This document shows, piece after piece, positions 1-12,286 of a stretch of DNA of 64,000 bases. How positions within the stretch are numbered: the stretch's first letter is position 1; every line of letters starts with the position of its first letter. The notes beneath the pieces were generated by a model that saw only the letters and a list, made by a program, of their open reading frames with translations, searched no databases and had not been told where the DNA came from. A program made the translations under genes and the position numbers. Source of the DNA: Bacteroidales bacterium (GTDB lineage: Bacteria > Bacteroidota > Bacteroidia > Bacteroidales > Muribaculaceae); assembly GCA_022009815.1 (NCBI GenBank), contig CP091725.1, positions 2,356,001 through 2,420,000 on the forward strand, given 5' to 3'.

Positions 1-716
1 AACCTTGCGAATGAGTTGGAGTTTGACATCTCTTTGCAGCAGGACAATATGTTTCGCAGATGCCGTCGTTTGATTTGTTTCGATATGGATTCTACTCTGA
101 TTGAAACAGAGGTTATTGATGAACTTGCCGAGCGTGCCGGTGTCGGTGAAAAAGTTAGGGCTATTACAGCGAGGGCTATGCGTGGAGAAATTGATTTCAA
201 GGAAAGTTTCAAAGAACGAGTAGCGCTTTTGAAGGGACTTGATGAGTCAGTGATGCGTGAGATTGCGGAAAACTTGCCAATAACAGAAGGCGTTCCACGC
301 CTGATGAAAGTGCTTAAGCGAGCAGGCTATAAAATAGGAATTCTGTCGGGCGGATTTACGTATTTTGGAAATTATTTGAAGCATAAGTTTGGCATAGACT
401 ATGTTTATGCCAATGAGTTGGAAATAGAAAACGGGAAACTTACTGGCCGCTATCTTGGCGAGGTTGTCGACGGTAAGCGTAAGGCGGAGTTGTTGAAGCT
501 TCTTGCCCAGGTGGAGAATGTGGACATTGCGCAGACTATAGCAGTTGGCGACGGCGCCAATGATTTGCCGATGATCACGATGGCAGGACTTGGCATAGCG
601 TTCCATGCGAAGCCAAAGTTAAGCAGACTGCCCGTCAGAGTATTTCTACGATAGGTATTGACGGAGTATTGTATTTCCTTGGATTTAAGGATTCGTTTAT
701 AGAACCACCGCGATGA
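1..716 (+). CDS. serB: phosphoserine phosphatase, 5' end outside window, one frameshift
   Basis: Catalyses the last step of serine synthesis, phosphoserine to serine, in the cytoplasm. The reading frame is open from base 1, so the N-terminus (often an ACT domain in this phylum) lies outside the window. HAD motif I is seen as FDMDST and motif III/IV as GDGANDLPM. The frame breaks at the AAA run at 615-617. Adding one A continues the protein as VKQTARQSIS...FIEPPR to a TGA at 714-716, the normal SerB C-terminus. The stop overlaps the ATG of the next gene (ATGA at 713-716), so the two are likely co-transcribed. The break looks like a sequencing error, since the rest of the gene is conserved. Confidence 0.9.
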
Positions 717-3032
717 GAAAAATTTTTACCCTGATAATTGTATTGCTGTCAGTGGCTGCCGTTTATGCGTCTGAGTTGGCAGACTCGGCAACGTGTGTTA
801 AAAAACCGCGGCAATCGGTGGGCTTGGTGCTTAGTGGCGGCGGTGCGAAAGGCATTGCTCATGCCGGTGTGATTCAGGCCTTGGAGGAAAATGGCATCCC
901 AATAGACTACATCGCCGGCACATCGATGGGGGCGATTGTTGGAAGCCTTTATGCGTCAGGGTATACGCCGAAAGAGATAATTGATTTGATTCTTTCCGAC
1001 AGCTTTTCAAGTTGGTCTACTGGCAAGATTAACCCATCGCTGACATATTATTGCTTGAAGCCAGAACTGTCGCCTGCGATAGTGAAGATGAATATCGGTA
1101 AAAAAGAGTCGGGATTGTCAACATCGATATTGCCGTCGAGTTTTATCAGTCCTTTTCCGATGAATATCGGATTTGTTGAAGTCTTTACTCCGCATACGGC
1201 TGTGTGTGAGGGGGATTTTAATAAACTATTTGTTCCGTTCCGATGTGTTACTTCCGACGTGTTCAATAAAAAGAAGGTCGTGATGTCCAAAGGTGATCTT
1301 GGCGAGGCGGTTAGAATGTCGATGACGTTTCCTGTGGCGTTCAAACCGATTGAAAAGGATGGACTGCCGATGTTTGACGGGGGAATATATGATAATTTTC
1401 CAGTGGATGTCATGAAAGCGGATTTTGCGCCCGACATTATAATCGGAATCGATGTCACAACGCATGAAACACCGGATTTAAACAACTTGTATTCGCAGTT
1501 GGAAAGTATGATCATACAGCAGGATGATTATAATCTTGATGAAAAAGATGGAATTAAAATTCACATAAACCTGAAAGAGTACAATCTGCTGGATTTTCCT
1601 AAGGCAAATGAGATTTTTGATAGAGGATACCGGACGACAATGGCGGTGATAGATTCTATTAAAAGTCGAGTGGGAGAGGGTGTCTCGTTTAGAAATGTAA
1701 ATCTCCGCAGGGAAGTTTACAAAAGCAAGGTTCCTGTGGTCAAATTCGATTCGTTGGAAGTGGTTGGAACAAGCAAGAATGCAGAAAGCTATATCCGCCA
1801 TATCTTTTTTAAGGACAAGGGAGACACTATAACATTTGACAACGTAAAAGACGCTTACTATCGAACAATAACTTCAGGCAAATTCCGCGATTTGGTGCCA
1901 AGCCCACACTACAACCCGAGTAGTGGATTGTTTGACCTGCGAATGAAAGCAGATGTCAAGGATAATCTGAACATAGGTATAGGCGGATTTGTCACATCTA
2001 CAACAAATAGCCTTGCGTATTTGTCGGTGGGTTATGAAACCATTGATTTGAATTCATTCAGTGGAGATGTCAGTGGTTGGATTGGTCAGTCGTATTATGG
2101 GGGAGCGCTGAATGCCAAATCTCTTTGAATTCAGGCTTGCCGACGATGATAAAATTACAGGGAGTGGCGTCTCAGCAAAAATTTTATGAAGACGATGTGC
2201 TGTTTTTTGAGTCTAACACACCGACTTTTGTGACAAAGGCTCAGTATTATGGCAAATTGATATTCAGCCTTGGCTTGGGACGACATTCTAAGTTTGATTT
2301 GTCGGGAGGGTTTGGATACTTGCAGGATAGATTTTATCCGACAAAAATATTGACTATTCGGCAATTTCTCAGGATGAGGCGAATTATAAGTTGGGACAAT
2401 TGAAAATCAGTTATGATTTCAACACGTTGGACAATCAGATATATCCGTCGACAGGAACCCGGATTTTTGTGGCAGCAACAGGTGTGCTTGGAAATATGGA
2501 ACAGTACAGCAACATAAATCAGCCATATTTGTATGATGAACTGAAATGGGCAGAGGCGGAATTTGACTTAATGCGTTTTTGTCCGCTGTCAAGCAGATTC
2601 ACTCTTGGTTATCGGCTCAATGCAGTGGCATCGACCAAGCTGTTGCTGCAAAGTTATACGGCAAGCATCGTGCAGGCGCCTGCATTCACTCCTACTCAAT
2701 ACAGTCGGGGGATTTTCTTGCCGTCGTTCCAGTCCAATTCTTTTGTGGCTGGCGGAATAGTCCCGATATTCAATATTATAGACAATTTGCAATTGCGCAC
2801 GGAGGTCTATGCATTCTCTCCAATGCGTGAGATTTGCCCGGGTGACAATGATACGGCAAGTTATGGACATTGGTTTGGATCGATTAATTTTATGGGCGAG
2901 GCATCTGTTGTTTATAATTTCTCGTTTGCATCGCTCAGCGTCTACGGAAACTATGTCAATTCACCGAAAAGTAGATGGAACTTTGGCGTAAGTTTCGGAT
3001 TCTTCATACCTGCGCCCAAATTCCTCCGGTAA
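713..3032 (+). CDS. patatin-like phospholipase fused to an outer-membrane barrel (type Vd-like), two frameshifts
   Basis: Predicted secreted or surface lipid acyl hydrolase. A signal peptide covers residues 1 to about 20. The patatin domain follows, with oxyanion loop GGGAKG near residue 42, nucleophile elbow GTSMG (Ser about 71) and the catalytic Asp in DGG (about 222). After about residue 330 there is a POTRA-like stretch and then beta-rich sequence with alternating aromatic residues ending in a terminal strand (FGFFIPAPKFLR), as in patatin proteins that carry their own BamA-type barrel. The frame is lost near 2120 (one T short) and again in the A run at 2343-2347 (one A short). Repaired length is about 773 residues. 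It starts at the ATG overlapping the serB stop and ends 4 bases before the convergent mutS2 stop. The family assignment is firm; substrate and topology are inferred. Confidence 0.85.
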
Positions 3033-3036
3033 TTTG

Positions 3037-5497
3037 TCAGCTTAACTCAACGACGGTGATTCCGGCTCCGCCAAATTGCACATGTTCGTCTCTGTATGAT
3101 TTTACATCAGGAACGGTGTTGAGGTATTCTCTGATGCGTTGGCGCAGTATGCCGTAACCAGTGCCATGCAGAATCCGGATTTGCTTGATGTTGAATTGCA
3201 CCGCGTCGTCAATGAAATAAGAAACGGCTTGCAGCGCTTCGTCAGCACGCATTCCTCTGACATCGATTTCCTGTTTGAACTCCAATTGACGGCTTCGCAT
3301 ATTGTCGGATGTTGAGGACGATACAAAAGAAGCTGTTTGAGTGGCTGCGGTCGCTTTGCGTATGGTCTTTTTAAGCTTTGACAATGGGACTTTTGATTTG
3401 AACAATCCCATTGCGACCGTGGCGTTCTTGCCCTCGATGGCTATAATCTCGCCAACAGAATTGCTTCCGTCGACAGTGACGGTGTCGCCGACAGAAAGTG
3501 GCTCTTCCGCTTTGATTTGTGGGGAGGAAGAGGCTTTGTCCCTTTTCTTGTGACGTTTGTCCAGTTTTGCGGACAACTCTTTCAACTTTTCAGAGGATTC
3601 CACAGTTTCACCCTCTGTCGACAGGCGTTTCTTAAGATCGTCGATTTGTCGGCGCACTTCTTTGGTGCGCTCTTTCTCGGCTTGCACTTTCTTAATCTCG
3701 TGAATGGCGTTCTCGATAGACGCGTTGCTATGCGAGAGAATCTCCTTGGCTTCTGATTTGCTTCTTTGATAATCTCACGGCGTTCAACGACAAGCTTCTG
3801 AATGTCGGTCTCATATTTTTCGACCAATGTTTCCAATTTCTTACGTTGAAGCCTGACGTCCTGCCGTTTGTTTTGCCAATATCTACGGTCGCGGGCGATG
3901 TCGAGCAGATATTTGTCCATGTTTATGTAGTCGGAGCCAACAATGTCCTCCGCATAGCTTATGACATCGGAAGGGATGCCGATTTTGCGTGCTATTTCAA
4001 TTGCAAAAGAACTGCCTGGAGTGCCTATCGACAATTGAAACAGCGGTTGCATAAGATTGCGGTCGTAGAGCATTGCTCCGTTGACAATGCCATCGGTTTC
4101 GTTTGCAAAATTCTTTAGATTCTGGTAGTGGGTGGTTATGACGCCGAAAGAGCCGGAGTCATTTAGCTTTTTCAAGATGGCCTGCGCGATTGCTCCTCCA
4201 ATCTGGGGTTCTGTTCCTCCGCCGAATTCATCGATCAGAAGCAATGTCTTAGAGTTGGAATGACGCATGAAATAGTTCATGTTTGACAGGTGGGAGCTAT
4301 ATGTGCTGAGCTCGTTCTCGATTGATTGCTCGTCGCCGATGTCGATAAATATATTGTCGAATATCCCAAAGTGCGAATTGGAATAGACAGGCGGAAGAAT
4401 ACCACATTGAAACATATATTGAACAACACCGACAGTTTCAGACAGACTGATTTTCCGCCGGCATTGGGACCCGAAATTAGCAGAATGTGGTTTTTGTTGT
4501 CCAATTGGATGCTTAATGGCACTACGTTTTTCCCAAGTTTGCTGAGTGTCATGAACAGTACAGGATGGACAGCGTTGTACCATTCAATCTCGGGCTTTTG
4601 CGAGATTTGTGGCATAGTAGCGTCAATCTCATTTGCAAACAGTGCTTTCGCACGGATGAAATCAAAAACACCAATAGTCTGATAGAAAACGGTCAAGTCG
4701 TCTAAATGAGGTCTGATAATATCGGCAGTCATTATCAGAATTCTGACAATTTCCTTATGTATGTCGGCCTCAAGTTCCCTAATTTGGTTGTTTGCCTCAA
4801 CGATTTCCTCCGGCTCGATGAAGAAGGTCTTGCCTGTTGCCGACTCATCGTGGACAATGCCTTTCACTGCCCGCTTGTGCATTGGTGCGACTGGTATAAC
4901 CAATCGTCCGTCACGGATAGACGGAGTGCAGTCTTTGTCGAGCATTCCGTTCTGCTTATAGCGTGATATTACTCTCTGCATCATGCCGTTGACACTGCTT
5001 GATACAGACAAGAGTTTTCTCCGCAATTGTTGTAATTCAGGAGAAGCGTTGTCCTTGATGTTGCCGAACTTGTCCAAAATGGAGTCAATGTGGCGTGAGA
5101 TCTCAGGGAAACACAGCAGACTGTCGGCGATTTGTTTTAGAAGTGGATATGCCGCACTTTTTTCTTCTGTGAAGTAGTCACAAATTTCAGCTGCGGAGAC
5201 GAGGGTTTTGCCTAATTGATACAACTCGGTTTCTGTCAGAAAAGATCCGGCGGCTTTGATTTTCAGGAGGGATTCTCTCAAATCGAAAATCGAGCCATTT
5301 GGAAAATCATTGGTCGATTTTATGATGGAGAGATACTCGTTGGTCTGAGAAAGCGAGTTGACAATGAGCCTGTAGTTGTTTGAAAATGTCATTGATTCGC
5401 ATTCCGCTTTGCCGAGAGGATTGCTGCATTTGGATGCCAGAGTTTTTCTGACAATGTCAAAACCTATTTTATATTCTAAATTATCAGGATAAATCAC
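3037..5497 (-). CDS. mutS2: endonuclease MutS2, two frameshifts
   Basis: MutS-family ATPase with a C-terminal Smr nuclease domain. The family is implicated in suppressing homologous recombination and in rescuing collided ribosomes. Walker A is GPNAGGKS (about residue 340), the ATPase core continues through LLIDEFGGGTEP, a long charged coiled coil follows, and the Smr domain occupies about the last 80 residues with DVRGM and HGTGYG. The start is GTG at 5497 (protein begins MIYPDNLEYKIGFD, typical for the family). Frames break at 4436-4438 and 3757-3759, in each case a coding-strand AAA where AAAA restores the protein. The repaired length of about 820 residues is close to the family norm. The gene converges with the patatin gene. 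Confidence 0.92.
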
Positions 5498-5682
5498 GTC
5501 GGTTGAAATTTTCTGCGAAAATACAAAATATATTGTATATGACCATAATTTTGAGACTTGTCCGCAGTGATTTTGCTATGTTGCCGACGCCAAACAAAGG
5601 TTAAAAAAGGAATATACTCGCGCTTGCGTTTTAAAATGTCGTTATGAATGCTTAACTTTACAAACGCAAAAAGATAGAACGT

Positions 5683-8600
5683 ATGCAACCATTTGTACAT
5701 CTCCACGTCCACTCTCAATATTCTGTCCTGGACGGACAGGCGTCAGTCAAAGCCTTGGTCGACAAGGCTATAGCTAATGGTATGCGGGGTATTGCCCTCA
5801 CAGACCATGGCAATATGTTCGGAATAAAGGAATTAACCGACTATGTCAACAAGAAAAACAAAGATGTTGACGGCGAGATAAAAAATCTGAAGAAAACAAT
5901 TGAAGAACTGAAGTCGGCGGATGCCGTTGACCAGGAGGCTTTGTCGAAGGCGGAAACGGCACTTAAGGAAGCTGAAAGTAAAATTTTCACGCCAATTATC
6001 GGCTGCGAAATGTATGTGGCTGATAATGATATGACCGACAGAAGCAACAAAAAAGATATTGGCCGACACTTAATTGTGCTTGCGAAAAACCAACACGGAT
6101 ATCATAATCTTATAAAACTTGTGTCAAATGCCTGGACGGATGGTTATTATTATCATCCGCGAACGGATAAGAAGCAGCTGGAAAAATATCACGAGGATTT
6201 GATTGTCTGCTCGGCGTGCCTGGGAGGCGAGGTGCCGAAATTGATTACGGCAGGGCATATAGAAGAGGCGGAGAAGTCTATATTGTGGTTTAAGAAAGTG
6301 TTCGGAGAAGATTATTATCTTGAGCTGCAAAGACACAAAGCAACTGTTGCCCGTGCCAACCAAGAGGCTTATCCACTGCAACAGGAGGTGAATAAGGTGT
6401 TGATAGAAATGTCGAAGAAGCACAACATAAAATTGGTGTGTACAAACGATGTGCATTTTGTCAATGAAGAAGATGCGGAAGCTCATGACCGGTTGATTTG
6501 TGTGTCGACCGGGACATTCCTCGACGACGACAAGCGAATGCTTTACACAAAGCAGGAGTGGATGAAGACGCAGGAGGAAATGAATGAACTGTTTGCCGAT
6601 GTCCCGGAGGCTTTGTCCAATACACAGGAGGTGCTGGGCAAAGTGGAGCGATATTCGATAGAGCATGGCCCTATTTGCCGAATTTCCCATTACCTGAAGG
6701 CTTTACGGACAATAATGACTATTTGCGCCATCTGGTGCTTGTAGGAGCGGAAAAACGTTGGGGAAAAAACTTGACAGATGAGCAAAAGGAGCGAATAGAT
6801 TTTGAGTTGGACACAATTAAAAATATGGGATTCCCAGGATATTTTTTGATTGTGCAGGACTTTATCGGCGCAGCCCGTAAGATAGGCGTATCGGTGGGAC
6901 CGGGACGTGGCTCTGCTGCCGGTTCCGCGGTGGCGTATTGTCTTGGAATCACTCAGATAGACCCGATAAAATACGACTTGCTGTTTGAGCGTTTCTTGAA
7001 TCCCGACCGTATATCATTGCCTGATATCGATATTGATTTCGATGATGACGGTCGTGCGGATGTGCTACGCTATGTGACGGAAAAATACGGTGCTGAGAAA
7101 GTGGCGCATATCATCACTTATGGCACTATGGCGGCAAAATCGGCGATAAAGGATGTTGCCCGTGTTTCAAGGCTACCTCTCTCGGAAAGTGACAGGCTTA
7201 CAAAGATGATACCGGACAAGCTGCCTGAAGTTGATGGAAAGGCTCCTAAAATAAATCTGAAGAATTGCTATCAGTATGTGCCTGAATTGCAACACGAATT
7301 GAATTATGGCGAACCGATTGTCCGTGAGACGTTGAAATATGCACTTGCTCTTGAGGGAAACGTCAGAAATACGGGCGTGCATGCTTGCGGTGTGATTATT
7401 GGCCGTGATGATATAACAGACTGGGTGCCTGTTGCAACGGCGACCGACAAGGATGGTGAAAAGGTGCTTGTCACCCAGTATGAAGGTTCGGTAATTGAGT
7501 CGACAGGATTGATCAAGATGGACTTCCTCGGCTTGAAAACGTTATCGATTATAAAGGAAGCGTTGCTCAACATCAAGGAACGTTGGGGAAAAGATGTGGA
7601 TATTGACCACATTCCGCTGGACGATCCTAAAACGTATGAGCTCTATTGCGAAGGACGGACTACGGGTACATTCCAGTTTGAATCCACGGGAATGCAGAAG
7701 TATCTTAGAGAGTTGCATCCGTCTACGTTTGAAGACTTGATTGCCATGAACGCCCTCTATCGACCGGGGCCAATGGACTACATACCGCAGTTTATTGCCA
7801 GAAAGAAAGGTATTGAGCCGATTGAGTATGACATCCCAGTCATGGAAAAGTATCTGAAGGATACATATGGAGTTACAGTATATCAGGAGCAAGTCATGCT
7901 GTTGTCGCGTTTGTTGGCTAATTTCACGCGCGGTCAGTCGGATGGTCTTCGCAAGGCAATGGGTAAGAAGATTTTCGCTAAGCTGGCGGAGTTGAAACCA
8001 TTGTTTATCAATGGAGGAAAGTCGAATGGCTATGATGAGAAAGTGCTCGAAAAGATTTGGTCAGATTGGGAAAAGTTTGCATCGTATGCCTTCAACAAGA
8101 GCCATGCCACATGTTATAGTTGGGTGGCTTTCCAAACAGCATATCTTAAAGCAAACTATCCACCGGAATATATGGCGGCAGTGCTCAGCCGTAACTTGAA
8201 TGACATCACAAAGATGACCAAGTTTATGGATGAGTGCAAGGCAATGAAGGTGAAGGTCAAAGGGCCGGATGTGAATGAAAGTCGCGCCAAGTTCAGTGTA
8301 AATAAGGTAGGTGAGATAAGATTCGGTCTTGCGGGAATCAAGGGCGTTGGTTTGAATGCTGTGCAGGCAATCCTTGACGAACGTGATGCAAGGGGAGAAT
8401 ACAAGTCTATTTTTGACCTTGTGGAACGCATAAATCTGAGTATGTGCAACAGGAAGGTGCTTGACAATCTGGCTCTTTCCGGCGCGTTTGACTGCTTTGA
8501 AGGTGTGCGTAGGGAAGACTTTAAGGCCGACGACTTCAATCCCTCATTCAGCGAGGCGCTTATTAGATATGGTCAGATGTATCAAATGAGTAAAGCTACT

Positions 8601-9323
8601 CAAGAGTCGTCTTTGTTTGGCGAGGCGGAAACTATTGACACGGCAAAGCCTGAAATGCCAGGGCGTCCGTTGTGGCCTGACATTGAACGGTTGAACTACG
8701 AAAAAGACTTGGTGGGAATGTATCTATCCGCGCACCCGCTGGATAAATATTATCTTGAACTGACATTTGGTTGCAGTGTCCGTGCAAAGGATTTCGGCAC
8801 TGAAGACAAAACGTCAGAAAAAGAATATACAATAGGCGGACTTGTGGTGGAGGCTAAAAGTTTGACGTCAAGGACTGGCTCGCAGTTCGGGATAATTAAG
8901 ATTGAGGACTATACGGGGTCTGCTGAAATACGGCTTTTCGGACAGGATTATATCAATTACAATAAGTATGGAATAAAGGGCAATGCGATAATTGTCACTT
9001 ACACATATAAAAAAGGAAAGTATAACGATAAGGTGTATATGACAATCAGCGGCATTCAATCCTTGGAAGAAGTGCAAGGTACGGCCATTAGCGGCATAAC
9101 ATTGGATGTCGCAGAGAAAGACCTGGAGGGACAGGCGTTTATGACGTTGCTCGATGAGAACATAGTGAACGATGGGGAATGCGCAAAACCATTCAGTATC
9201 AATTTAATGAATGAGAAGCAGAGCTTGCCATTCACGATGATATCCGGACGACGTCTGAACCTTACTAAAAATTTGATTTTGCAATTGGAAGACCTCGGTA
9301 TAAAATATACGGTAAACAAATAA
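5683..9323 (+). CDS. dnaE: DNA polymerase III alpha subunit, one frameshift
   Basis: Replicative DNA polymerase catalytic subunit. The PHP domain is at the N-terminus (HLHVHSQYSVLDG, TDHGNMFG) and carries a Lys/Glu-rich insertion at about residues 60-100. The polymerase palm has PDIDIDF near residue 445 and the family signature GPGRGSAAGS just before it. Fingers, HhH motif and an OB-fold (about residues 1010-1080) follow. The frame breaks at 6674-6676, where TTT should be TTTT to give PILPNFPLPEGF. Repaired length is about 1213 residues. trxA starts 14 bases downstream on the same strand, suggesting an operon. Confidence 0.95.
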
Positions 9324-9337
9324 ACAAACATATAGAT

Positions 9338-9652
9338 ATGGCAAAAGAATTTACAGACAGTGAAATGGACAATTTATTGGCGCAGGAAAGCCTGATTGTG
9401 ATTGACTTTTGGGCAGAATGGTGTGGTCCATGCAAGAAGTTGTCGCCAGTAATTGATGAGTTGGCAGAAGAATACGATGGCGTTGTAGACATTCGCAAAT
9501 GCGATGTTGAGGAAAATGTGGAAGTGGCAAGCAAATTCGGTGTCATGGCCATCCCTACAATTGTATTGGTCAATGGTGGTAAAGAGATAACACGTCGTAC
9601 GGGAACGATTAAGAAAGATCAATTAAAGTCACTGATTGAAGAGAATAAGTGA
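9338..9652 (+). CDS. trxA: thioredoxin
   Basis: Small dithiol oxidoreductase of 104 residues with the classical active site WAEWCGPCKK at about residues 25-34 and the conserved cis-proline segment MAIPTIVLV. It is cytoplasmic (no signal peptide) and donates electrons to reductases such as ribonucleotide reductase. It lies 14 bases after dnaE on the same strand and is followed by a strong hairpin terminator, so dnaE-trxA is probably one transcript. The frame is intact. Confidence 0.95.
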   Translation: MAKEFTDSEMDNLLAQESLIVIDFWAEWCGPCKKLSPVIDELAEEYDGVVDIRKCDVEENVEVASKFGVMAIPTIVLVNGGKEITRRTGTIKKDQLKSLIEENK

Positions 9653-9669
9653 TTGTAGAATTGGATTGA

Positions 9670-9713
9670 AACAACGAGGCGTGGTTGCATTGTCGCAGCC
9701 ACGCCTCGTTGTT
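9670..9713. terminator. bidirectional hairpin terminator between trxA and nqrF
   Basis: A perfect 15-bp inverted repeat (9670-9684 with 9699-9713) with a 14-base loop sits between the convergent trxA and nqrF genes, 18 bases after the trxA stop. The A-rich left flank would give a U-rich tail when read toward trxA, so it can serve both transcripts. Confidence 0.8.
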
Positions 9714-9735
9714 GATAGTGTGTGCATTATAGGGA

Positions 9736-11009
9736 CTATCCACCGAAATTGTCGTAAAGGATGCTTTCCGGATCGACACCGAGACTGTCGAGCATTTACG
9801 ACAGCCGCACTCATCGGACCAGGACCACACATGTAGTATTCTATGTCTTCTGGAGCATCGTGGTTTTTCAAGTATGTCTCATACATCACTTGGTGTACAA
9901 ATCCCGCAGTGTATTTAACTCCGGCAGCATCAGCCGCAGGGTCCGGACGGTCAAGAGCCAAATGGAAACTGAAATTCGGGAATTCCTTCTCAAGCTCAAG
10001 AAAATCATGCAGGTAGAACACTTCGTTAAGCGCACGTGCGCCATAGAAGAATGACATCTTTCGGTCGCGGGTGTTGAGAGTGCGTGTCATGTGCATTATT
10101 TGGGCGCGGAGAGGAGCCATGCCGGCTCCACCACCAACCCAAATCATTTCCTTCTTCGAGTTGAAATGAGGATGGAAATCGCCATAAGGACCGCTCATAA
10201 GCACTTTGTCGCCAGGTTTAAGCGTGAAAATGTAGGATGATGCAATGCCAGGCATAACGTCTTGGAAACCCACTTGTGGCTTCGGTTTAAACGGAGGAGT
10301 GGCAATGCGGACGGTGAGCATGATGCGGTCGCCTTCAGCAGGATAGTTGGCCATGGAATAAGCTCTGACTGTTTCTTCATCATTCCTGCACTTAAGTCCA
10401 AATAATCCGAATTTTTGCCATGCCGGCAGATATTCATCACCGATGAGGCTCTTGTCGATGTCTTTGTCGTAGTCCATCGAATACTTAGGAATCTTGATTT
10501 GTGCGTAAGAGCCGGGCAAGAAATCCATATGCTCGCCTTTTGGCAAGGCGACGATGAATTCTTTGATAAATGTGGCGACATTCTTGTTGGATATTACCTC
10601 ACATTCCCATTCCTTGACACCGAGTACAGATTCGGGGACAATGAGTTTCATATCGTTTGACCTTCACTTGACAGCCAAGATGCCAATTGTCCATCAATTC
10701 CTTGCGGGAAAAATGCACTTTCTCAGTAGGCAGAGCTTCGCCTCCTCCTTCGGGAATACGTACACGGCATTGTCCGCAGCTGCCACCTCCGCCACATGCT
10801 GAAGGGAGGTAGATTTTCTGATTTGCCAAAGTTGACAATAAAGAATCGCCCGTTGGCACTTCAACATCCGTTTTGTCGTTTATCGTGATTTTCACATTGC
10901 CGGATGGGACAAGATATTTTTTTGCAATAAGCAGCACAACCACAAGTATTATTGTCACCGCAAAAAACAGGATGGTGCTTGCAAGTATTGTTATGTCTGA
11001 AAGTATCAT
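9736..11009 (-). CDS. nqrF: Na+-translocating NADH:quinone reductase subunit F, two frameshifts
   Basis: NADH-oxidising entry subunit of the sodium pump. One N-terminal membrane helix precedes a 2Fe-2S ferredoxin domain (SACGGGGSCGQC plus a distal Cys in HLGC). The FAD-binding domain has RAYSMANYP, and the NADH domain has GGGAGMAPLRA and YYMCGPGPMSAA. Two breaks are present, at 10656-10658 and 9795-9797 (coding-strand AAA). Restoring two A at each gives VKNDMKLIVP and VVKMLDSLGV...YDNFGG, the normal C-terminus, with stop at 9736-9738. Repaired length is about 425 residues, as expected. It is the last gene of the nqr operon. Confidence 0.93.
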
Positions 11010-11014
11010 TGTAT

Positions 11015-11627
11015 TTAAAGTTTAATTCCGAGAAAACTCATAAACGCTATGCCCATAAGCCCAGTAATTATAAATGTGATGCCTATGCCTTTTAGAGGAG
11101 CGGGGACGTTGGAGTATGACAGACGCTCGCGTATGGAGGCGAGGCAAACGATTGCCAACAGCCATCCGATGCCCGATCCTAAGCCGTAGATTGTGGCAGT
11201 GCCGACAGATCCGAAGTCTTTTGTTGCATAAACAGCGAACAACCCAAGATTGCGCAGTTTACGGCAATCAGAGGAAGAAAGATTCCCAGAGATGCATATA
11301 GCGATGGGGAGAATTTTTCTACAGCCATTTCTACCAATTGTGTCATGGAGGCTATAACTGCGATGAACAGAATCAAGCTTAAGAAGCTAAGGTCGACTGT
11401 CGCAAATTCTGGGCTTAGCCAAGTAAGCGCGCCTGGACGCAGAAAGTGCATCTCAAGCATATAGTCGATAGGGAGAGTTATTACAAGCATGAATGTCACA
11501 GCTATGCCGAGACCAAAGCCGTTTTTACATTTTTGGAAACAGCAAGATATGAGCACATTCCAAGAAAGTATGCGAAAATCATATTGTCGATAAACACCGA
11601 CCGTATAAACAAATTTAAATTTTCCAT
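11015..11627 (-). CDS. nqrE: Na+-translocating NADH:quinone reductase subunit E, two frameshifts
   Basis: Integral membrane subunit with six predicted helices. The start ATG at 11627 gives MENLNLFVRSVFIDNMIFAYFLGM, a typical NqrE N-terminus. The frame breaks near 11522-11526 (NVKNGFGLG needs one more base) and at 11220-11223 (AAAA where AAAAA restores LFMQQKDFGSVGT). The C-terminus is MAFMSFLGIKL. Repaired length of about 204 residues is right for the family. It is 21 bases after nqrD and 5 bases before nqrF. Confidence 0.9.
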
Positions 11628-11648
11628 AGTGGTTTTTATCAGAGATGA

Positions 11649-12281
11649 TTAATTCTTTTCTTGCAGGTCTTTGTTCTTGGAACGATGAACCCAGATGATG
11701 CAGGCAACAGTTATAAGAGCCATCGGTGGCAGAATCATAAGTCCGTTGTTTTGATATCCGGCATCGTAAAGAGCCTGTGGGATAATTTGGCAACCGAGCA
11801 ACGTTCCCGACCCGAGCAATTCGCGAACAGCCGCAACGATTATCAGAATGATGGCATAGCCAATGCCATTGCCGACACCATCGAGAAAGGCCGGCCACGG
11901 CTTGTTGCTGAGAGCGAATGCCTCAAGACGCCCCATCAGGATGCAGTTCGTGATTATAAGACCAATGAATACCGATAATTGCTTGCTTACTTCGTAGTTG
12001 TATGCTTTTAGGAATTGGTCGACTATGATGACCAAAGCCGCAACGACCACCAGCTGGACGATAATTCGGATGCTGTTGGGAATAGTGTTGCGGATAAGTG
12101 ATATTATCACATTTGAAAAAGCAGTTACTGCTGTCACGGAAATTCCCATGACGATTGCCGGCTCGAGTTTTGCAGTGACAGCCAAGCAAGAGCATATGCC
12201 CAGGACTTGTACGATTACGGGATTGTCTTTTGACAGAGGATTGAACAATGCCGCTTTATTTTTTTTATTCAAAATAGCCAT
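11649..12281 (-). CDS. nqrD: Na+-translocating NADH:quinone reductase subunit D
   Basis: Integral membrane subunit homologous to NqrE, 210 residues, with about six hydrophobic segments. The start at 12281 (MAILNKKNKAALFNPLSKDNPV) is preferred over an in-frame upstream start, because it matches the family N-terminus and leaves a 5-base gap to nqrC. The conserved ITNCILMGRLEAFA segment holds a Cys of the pair that NqrD and NqrE use for an iron centre. The frame is intact. Confidence 0.93.
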   Translation of the reverse strand: MAILNKKNKAALFNPLSKDNPVIVQVLGICSCLAVTAKLEPAIVMGISVTAVTAFSNVIISLIRNTIPNSIRIIVQLVVVAALVIIVDQFLKAYNYEVSKQLSVFIGLIITNCILMGRLEAFALSNKPWPAFLDGVGNGIGYAIILIIVAAVRELLGSGTLLGCQIIPQALYDAGYQNNGLMILPPMALITVACIIWVHRSKNKDLQEKN

Positions 12282-12286
12282 TTTGA

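Noticed and set aside
247..606. Long antisense open frames opposite serB, dnaE, DUF349, cydA and others as separate genes
   Set aside because: They lie fully inside well-recognised genes, match no family I know, and lack promoters or plausible N-termini. They are shadow frames.
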